Positions 34,566 to 43,469 are shown, counted from the first letter of the stretch. The stretch is DNA of 64,000 nucleotides from Streptomyces sp. NBC_01351 (GCF_036237315.1 NZ_CP108356.1:496001-560000), one strand, 5' to 3'. Numbers and translations: made by a program. Notes: generated from the letters alone by a model not told the origin.

Positions 34566-35129
34566 GTGGACGCGGACGAACAATTGCTGACTTGGTCAGC
34601 GAAGAACCCAGCGGCCTTCGAGACGCTGGTCGTACGGCACTCGGTGAGCCTGCACGGCTACCTGGCGCGCAGAGCACCCGACGCGGCGGACGATCTGCTG
34701 TCCGAGACGTGGCTGCAGGCCTTCGCCGGACGTGCCGGTTTCGACGCCCGGCGGGGTACGGCCCGGGCCTGGCTCTTCGGCGTTGCCCGGAACGTACTTT
34801 CGGGCCACTGGCGGCGGGCCGCCCAGGACCGAACCGGTGTGCCTGCGCCGGGCGCCGACAGCAGCGACCCCTGGCAGGCGGTGGACCAGCGGCTGGACGC
34901 CGCGGCCTGCAGGCCGCTGCTGCGCGACACGCTCGCCGGGCTGCCGGCCGTGGAACGGGAACTGCTGCTGCTCGTCGCCTGGGAGCAGCTCACCCCTATT
35001 GAGGCGGCCGGCGTGGTCGGCATCCCGGCCGGAACGGCGCGTTCGCGGCTCCACCGCGCCCGGGGCCGCCTGCGGACCGCCCTCGCTTCCCCGGACTACT
35101 CCCTTCGTCTTTCTGGAGAGATGGCATGA
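34566..35129 (+). CDS. ECF RNA polymerase sigma factor
   Basis: A 187-residue sigma factor from GTG at 34566 with GGGAGGGG upstream. Region 2 contains APDAADDLLSETWLQAFAGR and ARAWLFGVARNVL; region 4 contains LTPIEAAGVVGIPAGTARSRLHRAR. The TGA overlaps the ATG of the next gene (ATGA). A downstream membrane partner of the CU044_5270 type is typical for this ECF subgroup and probably acts as the anti-sigma factor or signal receiver. Confidence 0.94.
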   Translation: MDADEQLLTWSAKNPAAFETLVVRHSVSLHGYLARRAPDAADDLLSETWLQAFAGRAGFDARRGTARAWLFGVARNVLSGHWRRAAQDRTGVPAPGADSSDPWQAVDQRLDAAACRPLLRDTLAGLPAVERELLLLVAWEQLTPIEAAGVVGIPAGTARSRLHRARGRLRTALASPDYSLRLSGEMA

Positions 35130-36187
35130 CGGACCGTACGACGGACTTCCCTGACCTCTTGGACTTCCACGGTGCCGACGCGCTGCGCACGGCCGGTGAG
35201 GTGGCCGCGCCCAGCCCTGCGGTCGTGGGGGCCGCCCTGTCGGCCGTGCGCTCCGCCGCGGCGGCGGAGCGTGGAGCCGCGCCCGAGGTGGTACCGCTGC
35301 GGCCGCGACGCCCCGGACCGCGCACCCGCAGGCTTATCGTCTCGGCCGTGGCGATAGCCGCGATCGCGGCGGGCGTGAGCGTCTACCCGGTCAGCGGCCT
35401 GCGGGGATCCCCGCCCGCGGCCACCGCCAGCGCCGCCGGCTTCCTGCGCCAGGTCGCGGCGACGGAGGCCAGGGGCACGGCCACGGACGCGCCGTACTGG
35501 AAGGCCCACACGGTGCAGTCCCGCTGGGGCAGTCCCCGCAACCCGGATCTCGAATACTCCGAGACACCGTCGGTCTCCGACGTGAGCAAGTGGTTTTCGG
35601 CGGATTCCGTGTTCTTCCAGGCCGGAGCCGACGGGCAGGTCGTCAAGTCCGGCGCGGGCAGCCGCGGGTGGATCAAGCCTCTCCCCGGTACCCGTACCGA
35701 AGGCCTCAGCTGGGAGGAGGTGAAGCGGCTTCCCTCGGACGCCGCGGCACTCAAGGCGGTCCTGGAGGGGTTCTACCCGGGAGGCCCTGGGTCGGACCCC
35801 GAGGCCGATCCGTTCCTGGCCTACTGGGACACCTTGAGCAGCCTGCTCGCGTTCGCGCCCCTCGAACCACTGCAGCGGGCGGCCGTGTACGAGCTCCTCG
35901 CCGACCTGCCGGGGCTCCGGCTGGTCGGGCCGGTCAAGGACAGCACCGGCCGATCCGGAACCGCCGTGGAAACGGACACCCACGACATGCGCATCCGCCT
36001 GATCATCGACCCCGAGCAGGGCGGAATGCTGGAATCGACCATTCACTACCACGGCGGGGAACACGACGGAAAGCTCGCCAAGCGCATGACGGTCGTGTCG
36101 GCCGGTCCCCAGCAGAGCATCCCCCCGTACCTGGAACCGTCAGGGAAGGCCCTCGCAAAGCCCCACGAGAGCACGCCTGCCCCCTAG
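35126..36187 (+). CDS. CU044_5270-family membrane protein, probable sigma partner
   Basis: A 353-residue protein: a cytoplasmic N-terminus of about 70 residues, one TM helix (LIVSAVAIAAIAAGVSVYPV, about residues 71-90) and a large extracytoplasmic domain. That domain contains APYWKAHTVQSRW, GWIKPLPGTRTEGLSWEE and a C-terminal TAVETDTHDMRIRLIIDPEQG that suits a beta-rich lipocalin-like fold. It is translationally coupled to the sigma factor. No zinc anti-sigma motif is seen in the N-terminus, so how it holds the sigma factor is unclear. Its TAG stop shares the palindrome CTAG with the stop of the convergent acyl-CoA dehydrogenase gene. Confidence 0.85.
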   Translation: MTDRTTDFPDLLDFHGADALRTAGEVAAPSPAVVGAALSAVRSAAAAERGAAPEVVPLRPRRPGPRTRRLIVSAVAIAAIAAGVSVYPVSGLRGSPPAATASAAGFLRQVAATEARGTATDAPYWKAHTVQSRWGSPRNPDLEYSETPSVSDVSKWFSADSVFFQAGADGQVVKSGAGSRGWIKPLPGTRTEGLSWEEVKRLPSDAAALKAVLEGFYPGGPGSDPEADPFLAYWDTLSSLLAFAPLEPLQRAAVYELLADLPGLRLVGPVKDSTGRSGTAVETDTHDMRIRLIIDPEQGGMLESTIHYHGGEHDGKLAKRMTVVSAGPQQSIPPYLEPSGKALAKPHESTPAP

Positions 36188-37284
36188 GGGGCGGGGAGTT
36201 CCGCGAAGTCGGCGACCAGGCCGCGGTGGTGGCCCGTCGTGCCCAGGGCCAGGGAGTCGGCCTTGGCCCGCTTGAGGTAGAGGTGGGCCGGGTGTTCCCA
36301 GGTCATGCCGATGCCGCCGTGGAGCTGTACGCACTCCTCGGCGGCCCGGACGGCCACGCCCGAGCAGTACGCCTGGGCCACGGCCACCGTGAGTGGAGCG
36401 TCCGGCGCCCCCGTGGCCAGGGCGTCTGCCGCCGCTCTGGCGGCCGCGCGGGCGGAGGCCACGTCGAGCCAGAGGCGGGCGAGGCGGTGCTTGAGGGCCT
36501 GGAAGGAGCCGACGGGCCGGTTGAACTGGTGGCGGCCGCGGACGTGGCGGACGGTCTCCGTCAGGCACCACTCGGCCAGCCCGAGCTGCTCCGAGGCCAG
36601 CAGCCCGGCCCCGGTGAGCAGCGCCCCCGCGACCGCGGCGCGCGCCGTGGCGGGGTCGGCGAGGCGGATGCCGGCGGCCTCCCGCAGGGTCACGGTGGCG
36701 AGCGGGCGCGTCAGGTCCAGCGGGACCTGCGCGGTCAGCTCGGCGGAGGCGGCGGGGACGGCGTACAGCCCGGTGTCGGCGAGGACGAGGAGGACGTCGG
36801 CGGCCACCGCGTCGGCGACGGAGGTGACCGAGCCGCTCAGGGTCCCCTCGCCGGAGTCGCGGAGGGCTGCGGGCAGGGGCGCGCCCGGGGCCAGGGTCAG
36901 CGGCAGCGCCGGTGCGCAGATCCGGCTGCCCGAGGCCAACTCGCGTAGGAGCTCGGCGGATTCGGGGGTGTCGCAGCCGAGCAGGATCTCCGTGGCGAGC
37001 ACCGAGCTGGTCAGGAACGGCACGGGCGCCACCGCCCGGCCCAGTTCCTCCAGCACCACGGCCGCCTCGCGGTGGCTCGCGCCCTGGCCGCCGAGCTTCT
37101 CCGGTACGAGGAGACCGGCGGCTCCGATCCCGGTGGCGAGGGTCTCCCACAGGGCCGGGTCGTGCGGGTGGCCGGTCTCGGCGCGGGCGAGGACCGTCGC
37201 GCTGTCGCAGCGGTCGGCGAGCAGGGACCGTACGGCGGAGCGGAGTTCCTCTTCCGTCTCGGCGTAGAGCAGGTCGAGGGTCAT
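36184..37284 (-). CDS. acyl-CoA dehydrogenase (third gene of operon)
   Basis: A 366-residue flavoprotein starting MTLDLLYAETEEELRSAV. It has LVPEKLGGQGASHREAAVVLEELGRA near residue 60 and the C-terminal helical domain with GRHQFNRPVGSFQALKHRLA and CVQLHGGIGMTWEHPAHLYLKRA. The FAD-proximal middle domain is shortened and lacks the usual substrate-binding strand set, as in small subunits of heteromeric (FadE-type, alpha2beta2) dehydrogenases. It follows a second dehydrogenase gene with an ATGA overlap, so the pair probably forms one enzyme. The substrate may be a steroid side chain or branched acyl-CoA (inference). Confidence 0.9.
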   Translation of the reverse strand: MTLDLLYAETEEELRSAVRSLLADRCDSATVLARAETGHPHDPALWETLATGIGAAGLLVPEKLGGQGASHREAAVVLEELGRAVAPVPFLTSSVLATEILLGCDTPESAELLRELASGSRICAPALPLTLAPGAPLPAALRDSGEGTLSGSVTSVADAVAADVLLVLADTGLYAVPAASAELTAQVPLDLTRPLATVTLREAAGIRLADPATARAAVAGALLTGAGLLASEQLGLAEWCLTETVRHVRGRHQFNRPVGSFQALKHRLARLWLDVASARAAARAAADALATGAPDAPLTVAVAQAYCSGVAVRAAEECVQLHGGIGMTWEHPAHLYLKRAKADSLALGTTGHHRGLVADFAELPAP

Positions 37285-38480
37285 CGGGCCAGGTCCTTCC
37301 AGGGGAGGTCCTTGTCGTCGCGCGGCTCGGGGGGCAGGCCGAGGACGCGTTCGGCGACGATGTTGAGGAGGATTTCGCTGGTGCCGCCCTCGATGCTGTT
37401 GCCCTTGGCGCGCAGGTAGCGGTAGCCGGCTTCGCGGCCGGTGAAGTCGACGCCCTCGGGGCGCCGCATGGTCCAGTCGTCGTACGCCAGGCCTTCCTCG
37501 GCGAGGAGTTCGACCTCCAGGCCGCTGATCTCCTGGTTGAGCCGGGCGAAGGTGAGCTTCATTCCCGAGCCCTCGGGGCCGGGCTGTCCGGCGACCAGCT
37601 GCTGGCGCAGGCGTTCTCCGGTCAGGCGCGCGACCTCGGCCTCCACCCACAGTTCGAGCAGGCGCTGGTGGAGGGCGTGGGTGCGCAGTTCGGGGCGTTC
37701 GCGCCAGGTGGCGGCGACGGGGGCGATCATGCCGCCCTCGCGGGGGATCCGCATGCCGCCAATGGAGACGCGTTCGTTCATCAGGGTGGTGCGGGCGACG
37801 GCCCAGCCCTCGCCGACGGCGCCGAGGCGCTGGGCGTCGGGGATGCGGACGCCGGTGAGGAAGACCTCGTTGAACTCGGCCTCGCCGGTGATCTGGCGCA
37901 GCGGCCGGACCTCGACGCCGGGGGCGTGCATGTCGCAGAGGAAGTACGTGATGCCCTGGTGCTTGGGGAGCGCGGGGTCGGTGCGGGCGATGAGGATGCC
38001 CCAGCGGGCGGTGTGGGCGCTGGAGGTCCACACCTTCTGGCCGTCGACGACCCACTCCCCCGCAGCCTCGTCGAGGACGGCGCGGGTGGCGAGCGCGGCG
38101 AGGTCGGAGCCGGCGCCGGGTTCGCTGAAGAGCTGGCACCAGACCTCCTCGCCGATCCACAGGGGCCGCAGGAAGCGGCGCTTCTGCTCCTCGGTGCCGT
38201 ACGCGAGGATCGTCGGCGCGGCCATGCCGAGGCCGATGCCGATCCGGCGCGGGTCGTTGTCGGGGGCGCCGGCGGCTTCCAGTTCCGCGTCGACGACGGC
38301 CTGCAGGGTGCGGGGCGCGCCGAGTCCGCCGAGGCCTTCGGGGTAGTGGACCCAGGCGAGTCCGGCGTCGAAGCGGGCGCGGAGGAAGTCGGTGCGGTCG
38401 GTGGTGGCGGGCGGGTGGGCGGCGAGCAGGTCCCGCACTCGGTTGGACAGTTCCTCGGCGGTCACGGTGCTTCGGGTCAT
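37281..38480 (-). CDS. acyl-CoA dehydrogenase (second gene of operon)
   Basis: A 399-residue flavoprotein starting MTRSTVTAEEL. The middle domain is complete: CQLFSEPGAGSDLA and VDGQKVWTSSAHTARWGIL bind FAD and substrate; the C-terminal domain ends RAKGNSIEGGTSEILLNIVAERVLGLP. This subclass, with Arg/Gly-rich TGREAGYRYLRAKGNSIEGG, pairs with a shorter partner in heteromeric dehydrogenases. It overlaps both the upstream quinone oxidoreductase gene and the downstream partner gene by 4 nt, giving tight translational coupling. Confidence 0.93.
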   Translation of the reverse strand: MTRSTVTAEELSNRVRDLLAAHPPATTDRTDFLRARFDAGLAWVHYPEGLGGLGAPRTLQAVVDAELEAAGAPDNDPRRIGIGLGMAAPTILAYGTEEQKRRFLRPLWIGEEVWCQLFSEPGAGSDLAALATRAVLDEAAGEWVVDGQKVWTSSAHTARWGILIARTDPALPKHQGITYFLCDMHAPGVEVRPLRQITGEAEFNEVFLTGVRIPDAQRLGAVGEGWAVARTTLMNERVSIGGMRIPREGGMIAPVAATWRERPELRTHALHQRLLELWVEAEVARLTGERLRQQLVAGQPGPEGSGMKLTFARLNQEISGLEVELLAEEGLAYDDWTMRRPEGVDFTGREAGYRYLRAKGNSIEGGTSEILLNIVAERVLGLPPEPRDDKDLPWKDLAR

Positions 38481-39451
38481 CGGGACGCTCCGTCCATGGC
38501 CGGTACGAGGACCAGCCGGCCGGTGGTGGTCCCGTCGGCGAGGCGCTGCACGGCGTCGGCCGCGGCGGCGAGCGGGAGGCGTTCGCTGACGAGGGGCTTG
38601 ATGGCGCCCTCGGCGGCGAGCCGGGTGAGTTCGGCGTGGCAGGCGCCGATGGCCGCGGGCTCCTTGGTGGCGTACAGGCCCCAGTGCAGGCCGAGTACGG
38701 CGTAGTTCTTCACGAGGGCGTGGTTGAGGGCGGGGGCGGGGATGGTGCCGCTGGCGAAGCCCACGACGACGATCCGGCCCTCGAAGGCCACGCACTTGGC
38801 GGAGGCGGTGTAGGCGTCGCCGCCGACCGGGTCGTAGACGACGTCGGCGCCCCGTCCTGCGGTGAACTCCTTGACGCGTGCGACGAGGTCCTCGGCCGTG
38901 CGGTCGATCACCAGGTCGCAGCCGAGCTCCTCGGCGGTGCGGGCCTTGGCCTTGCCGCCGACGACCCCGATGACGGTGGCTCCGGCGGCCTTGCCGAGCT
39001 GGACGGCGGCGCTGCCCACCCCGCCCGCCGCGGCGTGCACGAGGAGGGTCTCGCCGCTCTGGAGCCGGGCGCGGCGGTGCAGGCCGAACCAGCCGGTCTG
39101 GTAGCCGATGTGCAGGGCGGCGGCCTCGGCGTCGTCGAGGGAGTCCGGGGCGGGGAGCAGGGCGCGGGCGGGCGCGGTGACGTACTCGGCGAAACCGCCG
39201 TGCGGCAGGCTCGGGTTGGCGATGACGCGGCGGCCGTCCTCGGTCTCGCCGCAGACCTCGACCCCGGGGGTGAACGGCAGCGGCGGGCGGATCTGGTACT
39301 GGCCGCGGACGAGCAGCGCGTCGGGGAAGTTGACGTTGGCGGCGAGCACCTTGAGCCTCACCTCGCCCTCGCCGGGCACCGGCTCGGGAACCTCCTCGAG
39401 GCGCATCGCCTCGCGCGGTTCGCCGGGTGTGTGTACGCGCCATGCCTGCAT
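38477..39451 (-). CDS. NADPH:quinone oxidoreductase-like MDR protein (first gene of operon)
   Basis: A 324-residue zinc-free medium-chain reductase starting MQAWRVHTPGEPREAM. The nucleotide loop is HAAAGGVGSAAVQLGKA near residue 146, with GVEVCGETEDGRRV and DPVGGDAYTAS as family landmarks. It probably reduces an enoyl-CoA or quinone. Its stop overlaps the start of the next gene (ATGA). An inverted repeat 47 nt upstream is the likely operator of the three-gene operon. Confidence 0.92.
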   Translation of the reverse strand: MQAWRVHTPGEPREAMRLEEVPEPVPGEGEVRLKVLAANVNFPDALLVRGQYQIRPPLPFTPGVEVCGETEDGRRVIANPSLPHGGFAEYVTAPARALLPAPDSLDDAEAAALHIGYQTGWFGLHRRARLQSGETLLVHAAAGGVGSAAVQLGKAAGATVIGVVGGKAKARTAEELGCDLVIDRTAEDLVARVKEFTAGRGADVVYDPVGGDAYTASAKCVAFEGRIVVVGFASGTIPAPALNHALVKNYAVLGLHWGLYATKEPAAIGACHAELTRLAAEGAIKPLVSERLPLAAAADAVQRLADGTTTGRLVLVPAMDGASR

Positions 39452-39497
39452 CCGGGGCCTCCAGCCGCCGTCGAGAATCACGCTCCGCGGGCATACT

Positions 39498-39509
39498 AAG
39501 CGGTCGCTT
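39498..39509. promoter_or_regulatory. putative TetR-type operator for the acyl-CoA operon
   Basis: AAGCG-GT-CGCTT is a perfect inverted repeat in the context ACTAAGCGGTCGCTTGC, the form typical of TetR-family repressors of acyl-CoA metabolism. It lies just upstream of the operon. No TetR gene is adjacent, so the regulator would act from elsewhere. Confidence 0.6.
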
Positions 39510-39634
39510 GCCCTCTTGTGAACCCGTCGGAGGCGCGCCCGAACAATCGGGTGATCTTTCCGGGTCTGCGGGGATAGCATCAACGGGCAGATGCCATAAG
39601 GCATATGACACGCAGCATCAGGGGGAACCGTCCG

Positions 39635-40792
39635 ATGAACAGAAGCCGCATGAGACGTACCACGTCCGCCGCCGCAGCCGCGATAGCCCTCGCGGGCGTC
39701 GTCACGGCGGCGGGCCCGGCCACAGCGGCCACCACTCCGTGCACTCCGGACGTCATCAAGCTGCCCGGCATCAACAGCGACTCCTCGGGCGGCGGGCGAC
39801 TGAAGGATTTCGGCGCGAACGGCCTGGCGGTCGGCTCCAGCGCCAACCTGCCTGTGTACTGGACCTCGGACCGGACGGCCCACGCCGTCCCACTGCCCGA
39901 GGGCTTCCAGTCCGGCGAGGTCAAAGCCGTGAACTCCAAGGGTCTGATGGTGGGCACCGTGGAGCGCAGCTCGGACCGCGCCCTCACGGCGTTCACCTAC
40001 CAGCAGGGCGCCGAAGCCGTCCAGCTGCTCGACGCGGGTGCCACCGGCACCGTCGCGTTGGACGTCAATGACGCGGGCCACGTCGTCGGCAGCGACGCGG
40101 GCGGCGCCAAGGAATGGCTGAACGGCAAGGTCGTGCGCGTGCTGCCCGTCCCCGCGGATGCCCATCCGAGCACCAGGATCGTCTCGATCGCGGGCATCAA
40201 CAAGCGCGGTGACATCACCGGCACGGCGCACACGGAGTACTACGACGCGGACAACGACCAGACCATCACCAAGACCTTCCCCGTGGTCTGGCCGGCCGGG
40301 GGCGGCTACCCGCCCTACAGCCTCCAGGTGTGGAACGAGGGCCACTGGAGCGTCGGCAGCTACGCGCGGGACATCGACGATCGCGGCCGGGTCATCGGAG
40401 TCGAGCACTTCAGCTACCGGGACGACCAGCAACGGACCGCTGCCGTCTGGAAGAAGCCGTACGACGCACTGCCCGCCGACCCGGGCAAGGTCTCCGGGTA
40501 CGAGCACCTCGAGCTCGACGCCGCCAGCCCGACCACGAACGTGGCGGTCGGCACGGCCGCCACCTTCGTCGAGGGTTACCCGAACTACATCCAGGCCGCC
40601 TACTGGCCGGGCCGGGGCCCGGCGCTGGCCCTCCCCCACCCGGCGGGGGCGAGCAAGGACTCCCGCAGCGAGGCCTCCACGGCCTCGGACGACGACCGCG
40701 TCGGCGGCTACTTCTACGACTGGAACACCGGCGTGTCCAACGCCGTGATCTGGACCTGCGCGAGCAAGCAGGCGTACGCGCCGCAGGGCTGA
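39635..40792 (+). CDS. secreted protein with HAF-type repeats
   Basis: A 385-residue protein with a Sec signal peptide (MNRSRMRRTTSAAAAAIALAG, cleavage near ATAA about 32). AGGGGGA precedes this ATG; an earlier ATG at 39605 lacks one. The mature part repeats units of the form V-N-x-x-G-x-V-V-G (AVNSKGLMVGT, DVNDAGHVVGS, GINKRGDITGT, DIDDRGRVIGV), the HAF extracellular repeat, alternating with Trp-rich strands such as VVWPAGGGY and AYWPGRGPA. This predicts a beta-propeller. Function unknown; no close partner genes. Confidence 0.85.
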   Translation: MNRSRMRRTTSAAAAAIALAGVVTAAGPATAATTPCTPDVIKLPGINSDSSGGGRLKDFGANGLAVGSSANLPVYWTSDRTAHAVPLPEGFQSGEVKAVNSKGLMVGTVERSSDRALTAFTYQQGAEAVQLLDAGATGTVALDVNDAGHVVGSDAGGAKEWLNGKVVRVLPVPADAHPSTRIVSIAGINKRGDITGTAHTEYYDADNDQTITKTFPVVWPAGGGYPPYSLQVWNEGHWSVGSYARDIDDRGRVIGVEHFSYRDDQQRTAAVWKKPYDALPADPGKVSGYEHLELDAASPTTNVAVGTAATFVEGYPNYIQAAYWPGRGPALALPHPAGASKDSRSEASTASDDDRVGGYFYDWNTGVSNAVIWTCASKQAYAPQG

Positions 40793-40842
40793 TTCCGTCC
40801 CCGGCATGGTCATCTGAGCGCCCGCACGCTATCGATGGGCGC

Positions 40843-41739
40843 ATGGAGACCCCCCTGCGCGGGCTGCCCGCGCCACCCCCGCTCGGCGCCGCCGCCCTGC
40901 CTCCCGGTACGTACGCCGGGCAGGTGGTCCTCGTGACCGGCGGCGGCACCGGGCTGGGCAAGGCCATCGCCGCCGAGTTCGCGCGGCTCGGCGCCGATCT
41001 GGTGATCGCGAGCCGGCGGGCCGAGCAGCTCAAGGCGGCGCGGGAGGAGCTGGCGGCCGTACCCGGCGCGGGCCGGGTGTCGGCGGCCGTCTGCGACATC
41101 CGGGACCCGGAACGGGTCGCGGAGGTCTTCGACGCGGCCGAGGCGGCGTTCGGCCTCCCGGACGTGCTGGTGAACAACGCCGCCGCGAACTTCCCTTCGC
41201 CGGCAGAGGACTTGTCGCCCAACGCCTGGCGGGCGGTGGTCGACATCACGCTCACCGGCACCTGGTTCATGACCCGCGAGTTCGGCCGCCGCCACCTCGC
41301 CGCCGGTACGCCGGGCTCGATCGTGAACATCGGCGCGTCCTACGCCTGGACGGGCGGTCCGGGTTTCGCCCACAGCGCCGCCGCCAAGGCGGGAGTGAAG
41401 AACCTCGTGGAGACCCTCGCCGTCGAGTGGGGCCCGTACGGCATCCAGATCAACGGCCTCGTCCCGGGGCTGTTCCCGCACGCCGACATGACCGAGGACA
41501 TCCTGGACGGCCTGGAGCGCGCCGCCCCCGATGCCAAGCACGCCCGGCAGCCCGCGCTGCGGGTCGGTGCGCCGCGCGAACTGGGCTGGGCCGCGACCTT
41601 CCTGGCCTCCCCCTACGCCCGGTTCGTCACCGGCCACACGCTGGTGGTGGACGGGGCGAACTGGCAGCGCCGGACCGTGGTGAACCCCGAGGTCGTCCCG
41701 GTACGGGAACAGCTGGGGCGCGGCCCGTTCGAGGGATGA
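40843..41739 (+). CDS. SDR oxidoreductase, 2,4-dienoyl-CoA reductase-like
   Basis: A 298-residue short-chain dehydrogenase. The cofactor loop is VTGGGTGLGKA near residue 30 and NNAAANFPSPAEDLS follows. In place of the classical YxxxK it has SYAWTGGPGF then HSAAAKAGV, the spacing seen in 2,4-dienoyl-CoA reductases, where the Tyr comes earlier and the Lys stays in SAAAK. This fits with the fatty-acid genes on both sides. It would reduce dienoyl-CoA intermediates from unsaturated fatty acids using NADPH. The C-terminal extension after DGANWQRR is also typical of that group. Confidence 0.88.
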   Translation: METPLRGLPAPPPLGAAALPPGTYAGQVVLVTGGGTGLGKAIAAEFARLGADLVIASRRAEQLKAAREELAAVPGAGRVSAAVCDIRDPERVAEVFDAAEAAFGLPDVLVNNAAANFPSPAEDLSPNAWRAVVDITLTGTWFMTREFGRRHLAAGTPGSIVNIGASYAWTGGPGFAHSAAAKAGVKNLVETLAVEWGPYGIQINGLVPGLFPHADMTEDILDGLERAAPDAKHARQPALRVGAPRELGWAATFLASPYARFVTGHTLVVDGANWQRRTVVNPEVVPVREQLGRGPFEG

Positions 41740-41757
41740 GCCCCGCACGTGCGGCAC

Positions 41758-42591
41758 CTACCCTCCGGTGAAGCGCGGCGGGCGGCGGGCCGCCTTGGCG
41801 CCGTAGCCCTCTCGGATGTCGTCCGAGGTGAGGGTGAGGGCCGCGGTCATCGCCACGCCGTCGAGGGCGGCGGGCAGGGCGGCGTCCGCGTAGGCGTCGA
41901 TCCCCCGCTTGATGCCCTGGACCGCGAGGGGCGCGTTCGCGGCGATCTCCTCGGCGAGTGCGCGGGCGGTCGCTTCCAACTCGTCGCCGGGCACGACCTC
42001 TTGGACCAGGTTCAGGCGGTACGCCGTGGCCGCGTCGACGCGGCGGCCCGTCAGGGCCAGGTACTTGGCCCAGCCCGCGCCCGCCTCGCGGGCGATGCGC
42101 AGGTCGCCGCCCGCGTCCACGGCCACGCCCAACCGGGCTTCCGGCAGGGCGAAGACGGCGTCCTCGGCCGCCACCCGGATGTCCGCCATCAGCGCCAGCT
42201 CGAAGCCGAAGCCCAGGCAGTAGCCCTGGACCGCGGCCACCACCGGCTGCGGGAGTCGGCTGAGGACGGCGAAGCGCTCGTGGACCCAGCGGATGCCCTC
42301 GTAGTAGTTGCGGGTGCGTTCGGCGGCGGACGCCCCGGTGATGGCGCCGCCCGGCGCGGTCACGTCGATCCCCGCGCAGAAGGCCCGGCCCTCGGCGCGC
42401 AGCAGCACCACCCGTACGGAGGGGTCGAAGCGGATCCGGTCCGCGAGCAGGCCGAGTTGCCGGGTGGACTCCCAGCTCCAGCCGTTGAGCTTGTCCGGGC
42501 GGCACAGGGTGAGGACCGCGATCCCGTCGGCCGTGTCCAGCCGGATCCGCTCCTCACCCTCCGCGATCTCCGTGGAGACGGTGTCGATCAC
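41758..42591 (-). CDS. enoyl-CoA hydratase/isomerase
   Basis: A crotonase-fold protein of about 277 residues. The oxyanion-hole signatures are FCAGIDVTAPGG near residue 75 and the helix GYCLGFGFELALMADIRVAAEDA; PEARLGVAVDAGG follows with the usual Glu. The C-terminus has DIREGYGAKAARRPPRFTG. The GTG at 42591 has GGGGAG 10 nt upstream; a GTG at 42615 without a ribosome binding site is the alternative. It is convergent with the dienoyl-CoA-reductase-like gene (18 nt between stops). It acts in beta-oxidation or a related acyl-CoA pathway. Confidence 0.92.
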   Translation of the reverse strand: MIDTVSTEIAEGEERIRLDTADGIAVLTLCRPDKLNGWSWESTRQLGLLADRIRFDPSVRVVLLRAEGRAFCAGIDVTAPGGAITGASAAERTRNYYEGIRWVHERFAVLSRLPQPVVAAVQGYCLGFGFELALMADIRVAAEDAVFALPEARLGVAVDAGGDLRIAREAGAGWAKYLALTGRRVDAATAYRLNLVQEVVPGDELEATARALAEEIAANAPLAVQGIKRGIDAYADAALPAALDGVAMTAALTLTSDDIREGYGAKAARRPPRFTGG

Positions 42592-42650
42592 CTGGCCCGC
42601 GCTCCCCTCACCCACATCATCTGAGGAACCGTCAGACTAGGGGTGGCGGG

Positions 42651-43451
42651 TCAGTGGGGGAAGACCTCGAACAGCACCGCCGGGCGGCCGCCGAACCGGG
42701 CCGCCGCCTGCTCGGCGACGCCGCCGAGGAAACCGCGCACGTACTCCTCGGGGTCCTGGTCGGTCAGCCCCTCGATGTACGCCTTGTGCTCCAGGAGCGA
42801 CTTCACCGCCCGCTCCATGCCCGGCCCGGCGTCGGCCCCGTGCGTCGGGGTGGTCGTCCCGGTCACCGCGACCCAGCGCACCCCGTTCCAGGGCTCCAGG
42901 CCCTGCTCGGAGAGGAGTTCGGGGAAGATCCACCGGTTGCCCGCGTCGGCGGCGGCGTCCAGGGTGGCCCGGCCCACGGCCTTGTGGTCGGGGGTGTTCC
43001 AGAAGCCGCCGCCCTCCGCACCGCCCCAGGTGTCGCGGTGGTTCAGCGTGATCACCAGCTCGGGACGGTGGCGGCGGATGGCCGCGGCAATGTCCCTGCG
43101 CAGGTCGAGGCCGTACTCGACGACGCCGTCGCGGTAGTCGAGGAACTCCACCTGGGAGACGCCGACGACGGCCGCGCTCGCGCGCTGCTCCGCCTCGCGC
43201 AGCGGGGCGCATTCGGCGGGGGCGATGGTGTCGATGCCCGCCTCGCCACGCGTGGCGAGGAGGTAGACGACCTCGCGGCCGCCGTCCGTCCAGTTCGCGA
43301 TGGCGGCGGCGCCGCCGTACTCCAGGTCGTCGGGGTGGGCCACCACCGCGAGTGCGCGCTGCCAGTCGGTGGGCATGGGCGGCAACGGGGGCCGCTGATC
43401 GCGCTGTTCCTGCTGTTCGTGCTCTTCGTGCTGTTCCTGCTGCTCAGTCAT
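42651..43451 (-). CDS. PIG-L family deacetylase
   Basis: A 266-residue protein. After a charged N-terminal tail of Gln and Glu (EQQEQHEEHEQQEQRDQR) comes the PIG-L/LmbE domain: zinc motif AVVAHPDDLEYGG, TRGEAGI, and the third metal ligand His in NTPDHKAVGRA. Family members remove N-acetyl groups from amino sugars, including MshB/Mca-type mycothiol enzymes. The 25-residue Gln/Glu tail is not part of the fold and comes from a repetitive DNA stretch. The start is only 18 nt from the divergent MBL-fold gene. Confidence 0.92.
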   Translation of the reverse strand: MTEQQEQHEEHEQQEQRDQRPPLPPMPTDWQRALAVVAHPDDLEYGGAAAIANWTDGGREVVYLLATRGEAGIDTIAPAECAPLREAEQRASAAVVGVSQVEFLDYRDGVVEYGLDLRRDIAAAIRRHRPELVITLNHRDTWGGAEGGGFWNTPDHKAVGRATLDAAADAGNRWIFPELLSEQGLEPWNGVRWVAVTGTTTPTHGADAGPGMERAVKSLLEHKAYIEGLTDQDPEEYVRGFLGGVAEQAAARFGGRPAVLFEVFPH

Positions 43452-43469
43452 ACGTCGCACAATAGGCGA

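Noticed and set aside
34566..36187. A zinc-finger anti-sigma factor as the second gene
   Set aside because: The N-terminal region lacks the HxxxCxxC motif; the protein fits the CU044_5270 type instead.
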